The translations under genes and the position numbers were made by a program. From an uncultured Lachnospiraceae bacterium (lineage in GTDB: Bacteria; Bacillota; Clostridia; Lachnospirales; Lachnospiraceae), in contig CAMNOU010000024.1 of assembly GCA_946546945.1 (NCBI GenBank), positions 1 through 32,468 on the forward strand: a stretch of 32,468 nucleotides of DNA. The letters are read 5' to 3'. Positions 20,394 through 30,161 of the stretch are shown here, in pieces (position 1 is the stretch's first letter; every line of letters starts with the position of its first letter). Under the pieces are notes generated by a model, which made no database searches, had not been told where the DNA came from, and saw nothing but the letters and a program-made list of their open reading frames with translations.

Positions 20394-23300
20394 ATGAGCG
20401 AGGTCAGGATCCGGGAAGAAAATATCATCATTCCCACTTATGAAGTCGGTGCGCCCGACAAAAATCCAATGTTTCTGGAAAAACGCGTTTATCAGGGAAG
20501 CTCCGGAAAAATCTATCCATATCCCTCCACGCAGGAAATCAGCCGGAAGAAAACAGACAAAACATGGAAAGCGGTCTGGCTCGAAAACGAATACATCCGG
20601 GTCATGGTACTGCCCGAGCTGGGCGGCCGCATTCAGCGCGCCTTCGACAAAACAAACAACTACGATTTTGTATACTATAATCATGTGATCAAGCCCGCCC
20701 TGGTAGGTCTGACCGGCCCGTGGATTTCCGGAGGAATCGAGTTCAACTGGCCGCAGCACCACCGGCCGACGACCTTCTCTCCGGTCGATTATAAAATCAT
20801 TGAGCATCCCGACGGGAGCAAATCCCTGCTTACCGGCGATGTAGATCAGATGTACGGAACAAAGGAAATCACAACCTTTACCCTTTATCCCGGTAAAGCT
20901 TATATCGAAATCCGCGGTCAGCTCTATAACCGGACGCCCTTCGCACAGACCTTTCTGTGGTGGGCGAATCCTGCGGTTGCCGTCAACGATTACACCCAGT
21001 CCATCTTCCCGCCGGATGTACACAACGTCTATGACCATGGAAAGAGGGCCGTTTCCCGTTTCCCGATTGCCACCGGTGAATACTATAAGCATGACTACAG
21101 CGAAGGAGTCGATATCTCCCGCTACCGTAACATCCCGGTCCCTACCTCCTACATGGCGGAAAAATCAGCGTATGATTTTGTGGGCGGTTATGATTATCAG
21201 AAAAACGCAGGCCTGCTTCACGTAGCCGACCATCATATCTCGCCGGGGAAAAAGCAGTGGACATGGGGCTGCGGTGATTTCGGCAAGGCCTGGGACCGGA
21301 ATCTCACAGACGAAGATGGTCCCTATATTGAACTGATGACCGGCATGTTCTGCGATAACCAGCCGGACTTTACCTGGCTGAAACCGCATGAAGAAAAAGT
21401 GTTCTGTCAGTACTTTATGCCCTACAAAGCAGTTGGCCAGGTAAAAAATGCAAGTATTCATGCCGTTGTAAATGTCGAACAGCGTTCCGGGGCGGGACAG
21501 AAAGACGGTCTTTATATCTGCGCATATGCCACAGAACGATTCGAACACGCACAAATCGCCGTCTTCTATGACGGACAGGAATGTTACCGCGAAGAGACCC
21601 TTCTCTCTCCCAATGACATCTACGAAGCCGTCCTGCCCCTCGATACTCCGGATTTTTTCAGAGTAAAAGTCTCTGTTCTGGCAGAGGGCCGGGAACTCGT
21701 CTCCTACCAGCCGGAGGATCCCGGGATTCCTGAGCTTGCAAAACCTGCCGAAGCGGCGAAGCTTCCCGAACAAATCATGACAAATGAAGAACTGTTTCTG
21801 ACCGGACAGCACATTGAACAATACCGTCATGCGACCTGGCTTCCGGACCCCTACTATCTGGAGGGGCTGAAACGTGACCGGGACGACATCCGCATCAATA
21901 ACGCCTATGGCCTTCTCCTGCTTCGAAGAGGATGTTTTTCCGAAGCAGAAAAGTATTTTCGCCGGGCGCTCATCCGCCTGACCCGGATGAATCCGAATCC
22001 TTACGACAGCGAGCCATACTATAACCTGGGACTTGCCCTCTTTTATCAGGAAAACTACACCGAAGCCTTCGAAGCCTTCTATAAGGCAGCCTGGTCGGAG
22101 GAACAAAAAGAGAGAGCATTTTACTTCCTCGCAGCCATCGAAGCAAGCAGGGGAAATTTCTCAGAAGCACTGCAATTTATTGAAAAATGCCTGCTTAAAA
22201 ACGCACACAACATCAAGGCCCGCGGGATGAAGGCAGCACTCCTCCTGAAGCTTGGAAAAACAGAAGATGCAGCGGAATGGATCGAAGAAAACCTGAACAT
22301 TGATGCCTTCGATTTTGTTTCCCTTTTCCTGAAGACACAGGCCGCAGCCCAAAGCAAAACCAATCAGGCAACTCCATCACAAAATACGGAAAAAGCTCTG
22401 CAGGAATTCCACTCCCTGACCCGCGATTTCCATGAGTCGTTCCTGATGGCTGCCCGCGATCTTGCCGAAAGCGGCTTTTATGAAGAGGCACTGCTTGTGT
22501 TGGACACTTTCACGGGAAAACATCCCATGATTGCCTTTTACCGGGGAGCGTATCTGGAAAAACTTGGGCGCCCGGAAGAAGCGGCGGCGGCTTTCCGTGC
22601 GGCTGAGAAGATGTCACCTTATTGCTGTTTTCCGAACAAACTGGAGGATATCGCGGTTTTAGAAGCGGCCATCCGGCTGAATCCGGACGGAGCCAAAGCA
22701 TACTATTACCTGGGATGCCTTTACTACGATAAACTGCAATACGAACAGGCCATTCTTCTCTGGGAAAAATCAGAAAAACGGGATGATTCCTTCCCGACGG
22801 TGCACAGAAACCTGGCCATCGCCTATTACAACAAAAGACAGAATCCGGATTCTGCTCTCCGCCATATGGAACACGCCTTTGAGCTGGATCCTGCAGATGC
22901 CCGTGTCTTTTTCGAACTTGACCAGCTGCGTCAGCGGATGCAGATCCCGCCGCAGGAGCGTATCAAAAAATACGAAAAACACCTCAACCTTGTTCAGACA
23001 AGAGATGACCTCTATACCGAATTGATAACCCTGCTGAATCTGTGCGGCCGCCATACAGCGGCGCTCGAGCGAATCCGGCGCCACACATTCCGGACCTGGG
23101 AAGGGGCGGAAGGCAAGATTACCACGCAATTTAAAAATGCGCTTTTTGCACTGTCAAAGGAAGCTTTTCAGAAAAAAGAATATGAAAAAGCCCGCGCCTG
23201 CATTCTGGAAGCACTTTCCTATCCGGAGAATCTCGGCGAAGGCCGCCTGGAAGGAACCAAAGACAATCACCTCTATTACTTCCTGGGACTCATCTGTGAA

Positions 23301-23714
23301 GCACAGAATGAAAAAGAAGAAGCCATGAAAAACTTCCGCCTTGCTGAACTCGGAGAGTCAGAACCGGCCGGAGTCATGTACTATTACGATCAGCCCGCCG
23401 ATATGATCCTTTACCAGGGTCTGGCAAAGAAAAAACTCGGGAAATCCAAGGAAGCCAACGCATGCTTCTATCGACTGCTGGACTATGGCGAACAACATCT
23501 TTCGGACGTGTTCCGGATGGATTACTTCGCCGTCTCCATGCCGGATATGTCCGTGTTCGATACAGATATGGACTCCAAAAACAGGGCGCACTGTTATTAC
23601 CTGATGGGGCTTGGCAAACTTGGCCTTGGAAGAGAAAAAGAAGCCATGGCAGATTTTGAGAAAGTGCTTTCGATTGACCGAAGCTTTCAGATGAATGTGT
23701 TTGTTCCGCGTTAG
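20394..23714 (+). CDS. DUF5107 and tetratricopeptide-repeat protein
   Basis: This 1106-residue soluble protein has no signal peptide or membrane helix. Residues about 25-340 form a DUF5107 domain, a galactose-mutarotase-like beta fold rich in Trp, Tyr and His; typical pieces are VMVLPELGGRIQRAFDK, GPWISGGIEFNWPQHHRPTTF and FLWWANPAVAVND. The rest holds many helical TPR units, for example NLGLALFYQENYTEAFEAFYKAA, YYLGCLYYDKLQYEQAILLWEK and YYLMGLGKLGLGREKEAMADFEKVL at the end. Related proteins occur near sugar-use genes, and a carbohydrate or glycan substrate is possible, but no catalytic activity is proven. ATG has AAAGGAGA upstream. The AAA-RyR gene follows 53 nt later with no clear terminator between. 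Confidence 0.87.
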   Translation: MSEVRIREENIIIPTYEVGAPDKNPMFLEKRVYQGSSGKIYPYPSTQEISRKKTDKTWKAVWLENEYIRVMVLPELGGRIQRAFDKTNNYDFVYYNHVIKPALVGLTGPWISGGIEFNWPQHHRPTTFSPVDYKIIEHPDGSKSLLTGDVDQMYGTKEITTFTLYPGKAYIEIRGQLYNRTPFAQTFLWWANPAVAVNDYTQSIFPPDVHNVYDHGKRAVSRFPIATGEYYKHDYSEGVDISRYRNIPVPTSYMAEKSAYDFVGGYDYQKNAGLLHVADHHISPGKKQWTWGCGDFGKAWDRNLTDEDGPYIELMTGMFCDNQPDFTWLKPHEEKVFCQYFMPYKAVGQVKNASIHAVVNVEQRSGAGQKDGLYICAYATERFEHAQIAVFYDGQECYREETLLSPNDIYEAVLPLDTPDFFRVKVSVLAEGRELVSYQPEDPGIPELAKPAEAAKLPEQIMTNEELFLTGQHIEQYRHATWLPDPYYLEGLKRDRDDIRINNAYGLLLLRRGCFSEAEKYFRRALIRLTRMNPNPYDSEPYYNLGLALFYQENYTEAFEAFYKAAWSEEQKERAFYFLAAIEASRGNFSEALQFIEKCLLKNAHNIKARGMKAALLLKLGKTEDAAEWIEENLNIDAFDFVSLFLKTQAAAQSKTNQATPSQNTEKALQEFHSLTRDFHESFLMAARDLAESGFYEEALLVLDTFTGKHPMIAFYRGAYLEKLGRPEEAAAAFRAAEKMSPYCCFPNKLEDIAVLEAAIRLNPDGAKAYYYLGCLYYDKLQYEQAILLWEKSEKRDDSFPTVHRNLAIAYYNKRQNPDSALRHMEHAFELDPADARVFFELDQLRQRMQIPPQERIKKYEKHLNLVQTRDDLYTELITLLNLCGRHTAALERIRRHTFRTWEGAEGKITTQFKNALFALSKEAFQKKEYEKARACILEALSYPENLGEGRLEGTKDNHLYYFLGLICEAQNEKEEAMKNFRLAELGESEPAGVMYYYDQPADMILYQGLAKKKLGKSKEANACFYRLLDYGEQHLSDVFRMDYFAVSMPDMSVFDTDMDSKNRAHCYYLMGLGKLGLGREKEAMADFEKVLSIDRSFQMNVFVPR

Positions 23715-23767
23715 TCGTTTTTCCTCATATTGAATCTATATCGATTTAGAAAAGAGGAATTGCACTT

Positions 23768-25696
23768 ATGGCAAAAAAGATAAAATATAACGAATATCAA
23801 TCCGGGCAGCCCCTGACACAGCAGCTGGAAGGTTCCGGCGTGCCGCTTTTACTAATGGAACACCTGCGGCAGATGGATTTTCCGATCTCCAGAGGACTCT
23901 CCTATGAACGTACGGTGGATGATTTTCTGACACAGCTGGCTGTCAACGATGTGCTTCGCCCGTTTCGGAATCATGAGAATCTGGTGATTCTGCTGGATGC
24001 GCAGGGTGCGCTGATCCGGACAGACGGTGCCTGGGAACTTCTTTTTACGCCGGGGCTCGGCGAGCAGCAAACGATTCGTGAAGATATGCCGCTGCTGCCT
24101 GTACTGGAGCAGCTTCTGGCTCAGGAACGCGAAGGACTGGTCTGCCGTGTTCCGGTTCCGGAGCGGAATCTCAAAACGCTTGTGGCCGGACTGACCCCTT
24201 TCAGCATTCTGGATGAATACTGCAAACGGCAGAACGGCGGCTATCTGTCTGTCGCGCAGCGCATCGTGATCGCGGGCGCGGAAGAATTGTATACACACGT
24301 ACCCTATTGCCGGTACGGTAGCCTGGCGACCGTGGACAAAGATGAGATTGAAAATTATTCCACGATCAAGCTTCTTCTGGATGATTACATCTACCGCTAT
24401 GATCACAGTGACGGCGCGGATATGCCGCGTCCTCTTTCGGTTGCGATCTTCGGCGCTCCGGGATCCGGCAAATCCTTTGGTGTCAAACAGATTGCAAAGA
24501 GCTGCGGACGTTTTGTGATTTCATCCATCAATCTTTCCCAGCTCAATTCACCCACAGAACTTTTTGAATCTCTTCACGAGGCGCTCCAGCGCGGTAAGGA
24601 TGAGATTCCTCTGGTCTTTTTTGATGAATTTGATGCGGAGTTTGGCGGGACCTCCCGCGGATGGCTGAAGTTTTTCCTGGCCCCGATGCAGGATGGTGAA
24701 TACACCCTCAATGGCAAACTGTTCCAGGTCAATGGAGCCGTGTTTGCCTTCGCGGGGGCGACCGCCTCTTCCTTCGAGGAGTTTCTTCCGTCACCGGAAG
24801 AAGACGATACGTTTTTTAAGCAGGTCAAAGGTCCCGATTTCGTCAGCCGTCTGAAGGGAATCCTGAATATCAAGGGACCGAATCCAAAGCAGGAAACGGA
24901 CCGCAGCCATGTGATTCGCCGGGCCATGCTCATGCGGGAGCAGCTGACACACAAAATCTCCGGTATTTATAACGAAGAAAGCGGGCTTGTCAACATTTCC
25001 AGAGCTCTGCTGGCTGCATTGCTGACGGTTTCCGAATACTGGCACGGCGCCCGCTCTCTCGAATTTATCCTGGATATGAGCCGTCTGTCCGAGGTGTCGC
25101 GGTTTACTTCTTCGTGCCTGCCCGTTGCGGAACAGCTTGGCATCCATCTGGATGTGGAAGATTTTCAGAATAAACTCGCATTTGAGCAGATCATCGGAGA
25201 CGCAGTGAACACCTACGCGGCCGCGGCACATGAAAACCGCCGCTTAAGACGGCTGGAAGAATTAAGAAAGAATAATCCGGAAGATGCTGAACAGCTGCTT
25301 GCCCTCGAACCGAAGATGGTGCCCTGGGAAGAGCTGGATGAAATCTACAGAAACAGCTATCGCTCCCAGCTGCGCTATATCGGCGCGCAGCTGCAGAGCT
25401 ACGACTCCACAGTCGGAATCCGGCCTGTTCTGGAGCAGGAAAAAGACACGCTCAATGAACTCTACGGACCGGTTCTCGAGATGCTGGCCGAGATGGATCA
25501 CGAACGGTGGATGGCAGATAAGCGGGCAGACGGCTGGAAATTCGGTGTCTGGGACAGCACGATGAAGACTACTCCGGATCTGGTTCCCTACAGTGAACTG
25601 AAGGAACCTACCAAAGAATTCATCCGTCTTTCTGTGCGCAGTCTGCCCTCCTGCTTAAATGAGATTGGTTACGAACTTTACCGCAGATCCTTCTGA
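23768..25696 (+). CDS. AAA+ ATPase with C-terminal RyR domain
   Basis: This 642-residue cytoplasmic protein has an uncharacterised N-terminal part (1-215) and an AAA+ module with Walker A GAPGSGKS (229-236) and Walker B VFFDEFD (283-289). A helical region follows, then a C-terminal RyR-type domain (about 565-640), recognised by the pattern MDHERWMADKRADGWKFG, then PDLVPYSEL and a KEFIRLSV helix. The segment before it (EELDEIYRNSYRSQLRYIGAQL, about 521-542) resembles the helices that precede RyR domains in other bacterial proteins. RyR domains were proposed to sense nucleotide-like ligands in bacterial conflict systems; that role is not shown here. AGAGGA precedes the ATG. Its end converges on sbcC with an 18-nt gap. 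Confidence 0.83.
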   Translation: MAKKIKYNEYQSGQPLTQQLEGSGVPLLLMEHLRQMDFPISRGLSYERTVDDFLTQLAVNDVLRPFRNHENLVILLDAQGALIRTDGAWELLFTPGLGEQQTIREDMPLLPVLEQLLAQEREGLVCRVPVPERNLKTLVAGLTPFSILDEYCKRQNGGYLSVAQRIVIAGAEELYTHVPYCRYGSLATVDKDEIENYSTIKLLLDDYIYRYDHSDGADMPRPLSVAIFGAPGSGKSFGVKQIAKSCGRFVISSINLSQLNSPTELFESLHEALQRGKDEIPLVFFDEFDAEFGGTSRGWLKFFLAPMQDGEYTLNGKLFQVNGAVFAFAGATASSFEEFLPSPEEDDTFFKQVKGPDFVSRLKGILNIKGPNPKQETDRSHVIRRAMLMREQLTHKISGIYNEESGLVNISRALLAALLTVSEYWHGARSLEFILDMSRLSEVSRFTSSCLPVAEQLGIHLDVEDFQNKLAFEQIIGDAVNTYAAAAHENRRLRRLEELRKNNPEDAEQLLALEPKMVPWEELDEIYRNSYRSQLRYIGAQLQSYDSTVGIRPVLEQEKDTLNELYGPVLEMLAEMDHERWMADKRADGWKFGVWDSTMKTTPDLVPYSELKEPTKEFIRLSVRSLPSCLNEIGYELYRRSF

Positions 25697-25714
25697 CGGC
25701 CGGAGCAGCTGAGA

Positions 25715-28700
25715 TCAAAACGCGCTTCCGTTTCGCGTCTTTGTGATGTGGATCTGCCGGGGAATATTCTCGATCAACTCTTCCCGGTGGCTGATAATGC
25801 CGACCAGTTTTCCCTTGCCGGATAAACCCAGCAGGATGTCCATCGCCCCCTCGATGGACCGCTTGTCAAGCGTACCGAATCCTTCATCGATGAACAGCGC
25901 ATCCATCTGAATGCCGCCGAGATTTTGCGATACCGTGTCCGAGAGGCCGAGGGCAAGGCTTAAGGAAGCTTTGAAACTTTCTCCTCCGGAGAGGTTCCCG
26001 ACCGGCCTTCGCTTCCCGGTGTAATTATCCAGCACCTCCAGATCCAGAATCTCTTTGCTCTTTCTGCTGCTGATGGTTTCCTTGCGAAACAGTTCAAACT
26101 GTCCGTCGCTCATGGGCAGCAGACGCCGGTTCGCGGCCGCAATAATACTGTCAAATCCAGCGGTCTGCACATACTGCTCCAATGTGATTTTGGCACTTCC
26201 GTTTGAAGCATTCCCACTCACCAGATTGTAAAGACGCTGATGCATCTTCCATTCTTTTTCTGCCTTCTCATATTCCCCGGCCTTTTCTTTGATGTTCCCG
26301 CGGATGTCCGCGTTGCTTTTGATTCTTGCGCTTACCTCATGAAACTGTTCTGAAACAGCCTTTTGTTTTTCCTGCAAAGCTCTCTCTATTTCTTTCGATT
26401 CCGTCAGGTCGGTTTTCTGCTTCCCTTCTGTTTTCCGCAGCGCCTCTTTGTGCAAAGCATTTGCCTGCGCAAGCCGGTTCTGCCAGGAACGGATGCTCTC
26501 TTCCTGAGCGTCCATCTCCTCCTGAGAGATTCTGTGTTCCAGAAAGGCCTCCTCTGTCTCAAAATGCTTCTTTCGTTCCGTGAGATATTCGTCTTCCTTT
26601 TCTTCATACACCGCGCGTACTGTCTGCAAAGCAGCTTCCCGTGTACTGATCTGCGTATCCAGCGCTTTCTTCCGGTCTGCTGCCTCCTCATATGCGGCCC
26701 GGGCATTTTTCAGTGACTGTTCCATCTCGGAAACCTGTTCTTCCAGATGACGGATCTCTTCTGCTGCCTTTTCCCAGCTCGCATACCTGAGATCTGTCAG
26801 CGTGCTCAGGAGGGTATTGTCTTCCTTCAAGTTCAGTTCCGCCTCTTTCAGCGTATCCCGTGCCTGCTTCATCTGATTCTCCAGGTTCGGCAAATCCTCT
26901 TCTCTGAGTTTTCCGGCATCGTCCTGCGCCTTTTCCAGTTCTTCCTGCCGTTTCTTTTGCAGCTGCCATTCCTGTTTGCTCTTTTCTTCCGCCTCTTGCA
27001 GGCGGTCAGACACCATCTGCACTTCCGTCTGCGTTTTCGCCCAGTCGTCACCGGGACAGAGTTCTTCCTCTACCTGTTCCTGTTCGGAGAAATCAGCAAT
27101 CCTGCTTCTAAGCGCGTCTTCCCGCGTCAAAAAAGCTCCCCGCAGCGTCTCTGCTTCTCTCACTGCGTCCTCCTTGCGCTTTCTCGCAATTTCCTCCTGC
27201 TCTTTGTATGCCTGCAGCTCTTCTTCGGTGACGGATTCCTCCGGCAGGACTGCCGGATTCGGATGTTCTGTTGATCCGCATACCGGGCAGGCTTCTCCTT
27301 CCTGCAGCATCTGTGCCAGGATGCCGGCCCTGCATCCGTCAAACACGGTTTCGCAGTGCTGTCTGGAATCCGATGCAAGGCGGAAGGCGGCCATCTCCTT
27401 CTTTGCGGCGGCCTGTTTCCCGTTGAGAATCCTTTTTTCTTTCAAAAGATCCTTCATTTCTTTCAACAGGCTTTTTGCCTCCTTCTGTAAGTTCTGAACG
27501 TCAGAAATCTCCTGTTTTGCCTGAAGAACGCATGCCGTGCTGTCCATCCGGTCTGCAATCTCATTCTGCAGCTTCTTCAGAAGACTGTTTTTATCCTCTT
27601 TTTCCTGTTCCAGCTTCTCAAGCAGCTCCCGGGCATCTTCCCGTTCCTTATCGTGTCTCCCGGCCTGCCGGGCAGCGCTGTCTCTTTTTCGATAACTTTC
27701 CTCCTGATCCCGGATTTTAGACGCAGCAATCCTGAACTTTTCGATACGGGGTTCGTTTTCCTTCATCTCCTCCAGCGCCTTTTGGGAAGCCATCATTTTT
27801 TCAGACGCTTTTTCCAGAGCCTGTTTCTGCTGCTGAATCTCCTGTTCCGCTTTTTTGACAATGCTCTTTTGCTCTTCCCATGCCCTGTAAAGAGGGTTCA
27901 CAAGATGAACCGCCTTCGCGCACAGATCTGCACGGGTTTTCTTTCGATCCATCTCTTCCTTCATCGCATTCAGCTCTTCCAGCTCGTTTCTGCGTTTCTC
28001 GGCATCCGCAAACAATGCATTATCGCTCTCTGCCATGGTGATCTTCTCATGGATTTCCTGAAGCTGAATCCCGCATTCCTCTGCTTCTTTCCCCTTTTCG
28101 GCAGCATTTTTCTCATCCAGCGCAAGGATCCGGTCAATCAGACGGAGCAGCTCATCCGTATTCGGGATTGACTCCGCAGCATTAAGCCGTCCGGCCAGGT
28201 CCGCAAGTTCTCTTTGTTCTTCCGTATCCGGCTGTGCCTTCACCCCCTCAAAATACTGGACGATGCTTTTTCTGGCATCCTTGCTTCTGTCCTGACTCTC
28301 CCTGTTCAGATCTCTCAGCTCATACACGATCTTCTGGTACCCGTCGGTCAGGAAAATATTGCGCAGAATCTTCGTCCGCTCTTCCGTCGACGCATTCAGC
28401 AGATTCCAGAATTCTCCCTGTGCGATCATGACGACCTGCTTGAACTGTTCAAAGGTAATGTTCAAAAGCTGTGTGATGGCAGTGTTCACGTTCTTCAACC
28501 CTTCCACCGGGATGTCGTCACCGGGGTAAAAGACCGCGGTCTCCGCCTCTTCGATCAAGCCGGTGCCGCGCGCTTTCGGCCGGATAAAAGAGGGAGAGCG
28601 CAAGATGCGGTACGTCTTTCCCTGATGCGAAAAAGTAAAATCCACGAAGGATTTCGTATCTCCGGAGGCAAACTCGCTCCTTAAATGCTTTGTATCTTTA

Positions 28701-28882
28701 TACTGACCGCTCGTTTTTCCAAAAAGAGCGAAGGTGATGGCGTCAAAAATCGTCGTTTTTCCGGCGCCGGTCTCGCCGGAGATCAGAAACAGGCCATCCG
28801 ATTCGAACGCGGTAAAATCGATGGGCGGCATCGTTTCGGCATACGGCCCGAAGGCACTGATGATCAGTTTAATCGGCTTCAT
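25715..28882 (-). CDS. sbcC: Nuclease SbcCD subunit C (SMC-like ATPase)
   Basis: This 1055-residue subunit forms the SbcCD complex, which cuts hairpins and protein-blocked DNA ends during replication and repair. Walker A is GETGAGKTT (36-44), followed by a long charged coiled coil. A zinc hook CPVC lies near residue 530, at the middle of the chain, then a second coiled coil. At the C-terminus come the ABC signature LSGGESFKASLSLAL and Walker B ALFIDEGFGTLD. The length is close to E. coli SbcC (1048). The chosen ATG overlaps the 3' end of sbcD by 14 nt, with GGCGGGG upstream; a longer frame exists but begins within sbcD without a better site. It is translated with sbcD. Confidence 0.95.
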   Translation of the reverse strand: MKPIKLIISAFGPYAETMPPIDFTAFESDGLFLISGETGAGKTTIFDAITFALFGKTSGQYKDTKHLRSEFASGDTKSFVDFTFSHQGKTYRILRSPSFIRPKARGTGLIEEAETAVFYPGDDIPVEGLKNVNTAITQLLNITFEQFKQVVMIAQGEFWNLLNASTEERTKILRNIFLTDGYQKIVYELRDLNRESQDRSKDARKSIVQYFEGVKAQPDTEEQRELADLAGRLNAAESIPNTDELLRLIDRILALDEKNAAEKGKEAEECGIQLQEIHEKITMAESDNALFADAEKRRNELEELNAMKEEMDRKKTRADLCAKAVHLVNPLYRAWEEQKSIVKKAEQEIQQQKQALEKASEKMMASQKALEEMKENEPRIEKFRIAASKIRDQEESYRKRDSAARQAGRHDKEREDARELLEKLEQEKEDKNSLLKKLQNEIADRMDSTACVLQAKQEISDVQNLQKEAKSLLKEMKDLLKEKRILNGKQAAAKKEMAAFRLASDSRQHCETVFDGCRAGILAQMLQEGEACPVCGSTEHPNPAVLPEESVTEEELQAYKEQEEIARKRKEDAVREAETLRGAFLTREDALRSRIADFSEQEQVEEELCPGDDWAKTQTEVQMVSDRLQEAEEKSKQEWQLQKKRQEELEKAQDDAGKLREEDLPNLENQMKQARDTLKEAELNLKEDNTLLSTLTDLRYASWEKAAEEIRHLEEQVSEMEQSLKNARAAYEEAADRKKALDTQISTREAALQTVRAVYEEKEDEYLTERKKHFETEEAFLEHRISQEEMDAQEESIRSWQNRLAQANALHKEALRKTEGKQKTDLTESKEIERALQEKQKAVSEQFHEVSARIKSNADIRGNIKEKAGEYEKAEKEWKMHQRLYNLVSGNASNGSAKITLEQYVQTAGFDSIIAAANRRLLPMSDGQFELFRKETISSRKSKEILDLEVLDNYTGKRRPVGNLSGGESFKASLSLALGLSDTVSQNLGGIQMDALFIDEGFGTLDKRSIEGAMDILLGLSGKGKLVGIISHREELIENIPRQIHITKTRNGSAF

Positions 28883-30026
28883 AGGTAATCCCCGCCTTTC
28901 CCGCAATTTTTTTCATAAGGGCCAGTTCCTCCCGGGAGATATCCTTATGATAGATTTCCCTGTAAAAATCAGAAATAAGTTCCGGAAAGCTTCTCATCTC
29001 TGCCAGCCGGGAAGGATCCGCCATGGCAATCTCCCGAGTGTGGGAATTGTCATACCGGATCTGCATCGTGTTCGGATAGACCTGCCGGAAGAGATTCATG
29101 GCATCGCTGATGACATCTTCATCGGTCAATGTCACAAAAATGTAGTCGTCCGGATCTGTAATATTCTCCTTTGACAAAAGCTGTCTTAACGTTCCCTTCA
29201 GGCTCCTCATGTCCCGAAGTGGTTTCAGCTCCCTGAGTTCAATCTCCACTTCGCCCTTCGCTCCCAGCGTAACGACCGGCACCGATTTGGTGTCATGCAC
29301 TTCATCCGCGCTGTACTTTAACAGCGTACCGGCATAGCGCACCTCTTCACGTCCCGCTCTCTGCGCTTTGTGGATGTGCCCGAGCGCGGCATAATCAAAA
29401 TCGGAAAAACAGTCAAATCCGACCCGCTCCACGAGACCGACACTGGCCACGGCCGGGCTTTCCGATCCGCCGAGCGAAACCTCGCCGGAAGCGCCGGCGA
29501 CAAACTGATGCGCCAGAATCACATTTCTGCGGGCTGTATCTACATTGCCGTGCCGGATCACCGTGCGGACTGCGTCATCATAGGACTCGATTTTCTCTTC
29601 CGGGAAAAAATACCGCACCTGAGAAGCTTTCACGAAGGGAAGCAGATAAAAATCAACCGGGCCGTATTCATCCTCGCAGGTCTGTTTGAACAAATGTCCG
29701 TCATATTTTGTACAGAAATAAATCTCTTTGTCTCGGAACAGCCGACTCCCAAAATTCAGCCGCTCATCGGAATCGTGATTCCCGCTGATCAGAAACACTT
29801 TTACCGGTATCTCTGCCAGCTGCCAGATAAAATCATCCAGAAGACGCACCGCCTCCTCCGATGGTATGGTCCGGTCATAAACATCCCCGGAGATCAGCAC
29901 GGCATCTGCCTTTTCTGTTTTGACAAGTTCCAGAACCTGCTTCAGAATATATCTCTGATCTTCAAGCATACTGAAATCCCGGACAGATTTTCCGATGTGA
30001 AGATCTGATAAATGAATCAATTTCAT
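28869..30026 (-). CDS. sbcD: Nuclease SbcCD subunit D (Mre11-like exonuclease)
   Basis: This 385-residue metallophosphoesterase is the nuclease subunit of SbcCD. The five phosphoesterase motifs are in order: HLSDLHIG (Asp8, His10), ISGDVYDR (Asp48), ISGNHDSDERL (Asn83-His84), ILAHQFVAG, and ALGHIHKAQ. These bind two manganese ions in homologues. The C-terminal part has the capping domain and a helical region that contacts SbcC. GAGGG precedes the ATG. It lies upstream of sbcC with a 14-nt overlap, the usual order. The gene pair is divergent from the AmmeMemoRadiSam genes across a 135-nt gap in which I could not identify a convincing promoter for either side. Confidence 0.95.
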   Translation of the reverse strand: MKLIHLSDLHIGKSVRDFSMLEDQRYILKQVLELVKTEKADAVLISGDVYDRTIPSEEAVRLLDDFIWQLAEIPVKVFLISGNHDSDERLNFGSRLFRDKEIYFCTKYDGHLFKQTCEDEYGPVDFYLLPFVKASQVRYFFPEEKIESYDDAVRTVIRHGNVDTARRNVILAHQFVAGASGEVSLGGSESPAVASVGLVERVGFDCFSDFDYAALGHIHKAQRAGREEVRYAGTLLKYSADEVHDTKSVPVVTLGAKGEVEIELRELKPLRDMRSLKGTLRQLLSKENITDPDDYIFVTLTDEDVISDAMNLFRQVYPNTMQIRYDNSHTREIAMADPSRLAEMRSFPELISDFYREIYHKDISREELALMKKIAGKAGITYEAD

Positions 30027-30161
30027 TTCATTCCCTCTTTTTATCTGTATTTTTTTAATGCATTTATTCTAACGTTTTTTCCCCGGTTTGCATAGCTTGT
30101 GTTACAATGAAACTATAGAAAACCTATCGTTACGTTTCTTGCTCATGAGGAGGTGTATCAA

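Noticed and set aside
20307..22106. Two long minus-strand open frames (261 and 313 codons) inside the DUF5107-TPR gene
   Set aside because: They are mirror frames of a well-supported gene on the plus strand, with no motifs and no suitable start sites.
30088..30108. Promoter of the AmmeMemoRadiSam genes from TTGCAT and TACAAT
   Set aside because: The spacer is only 9 nt, too short for a sigma-A promoter, and no better pair was found.
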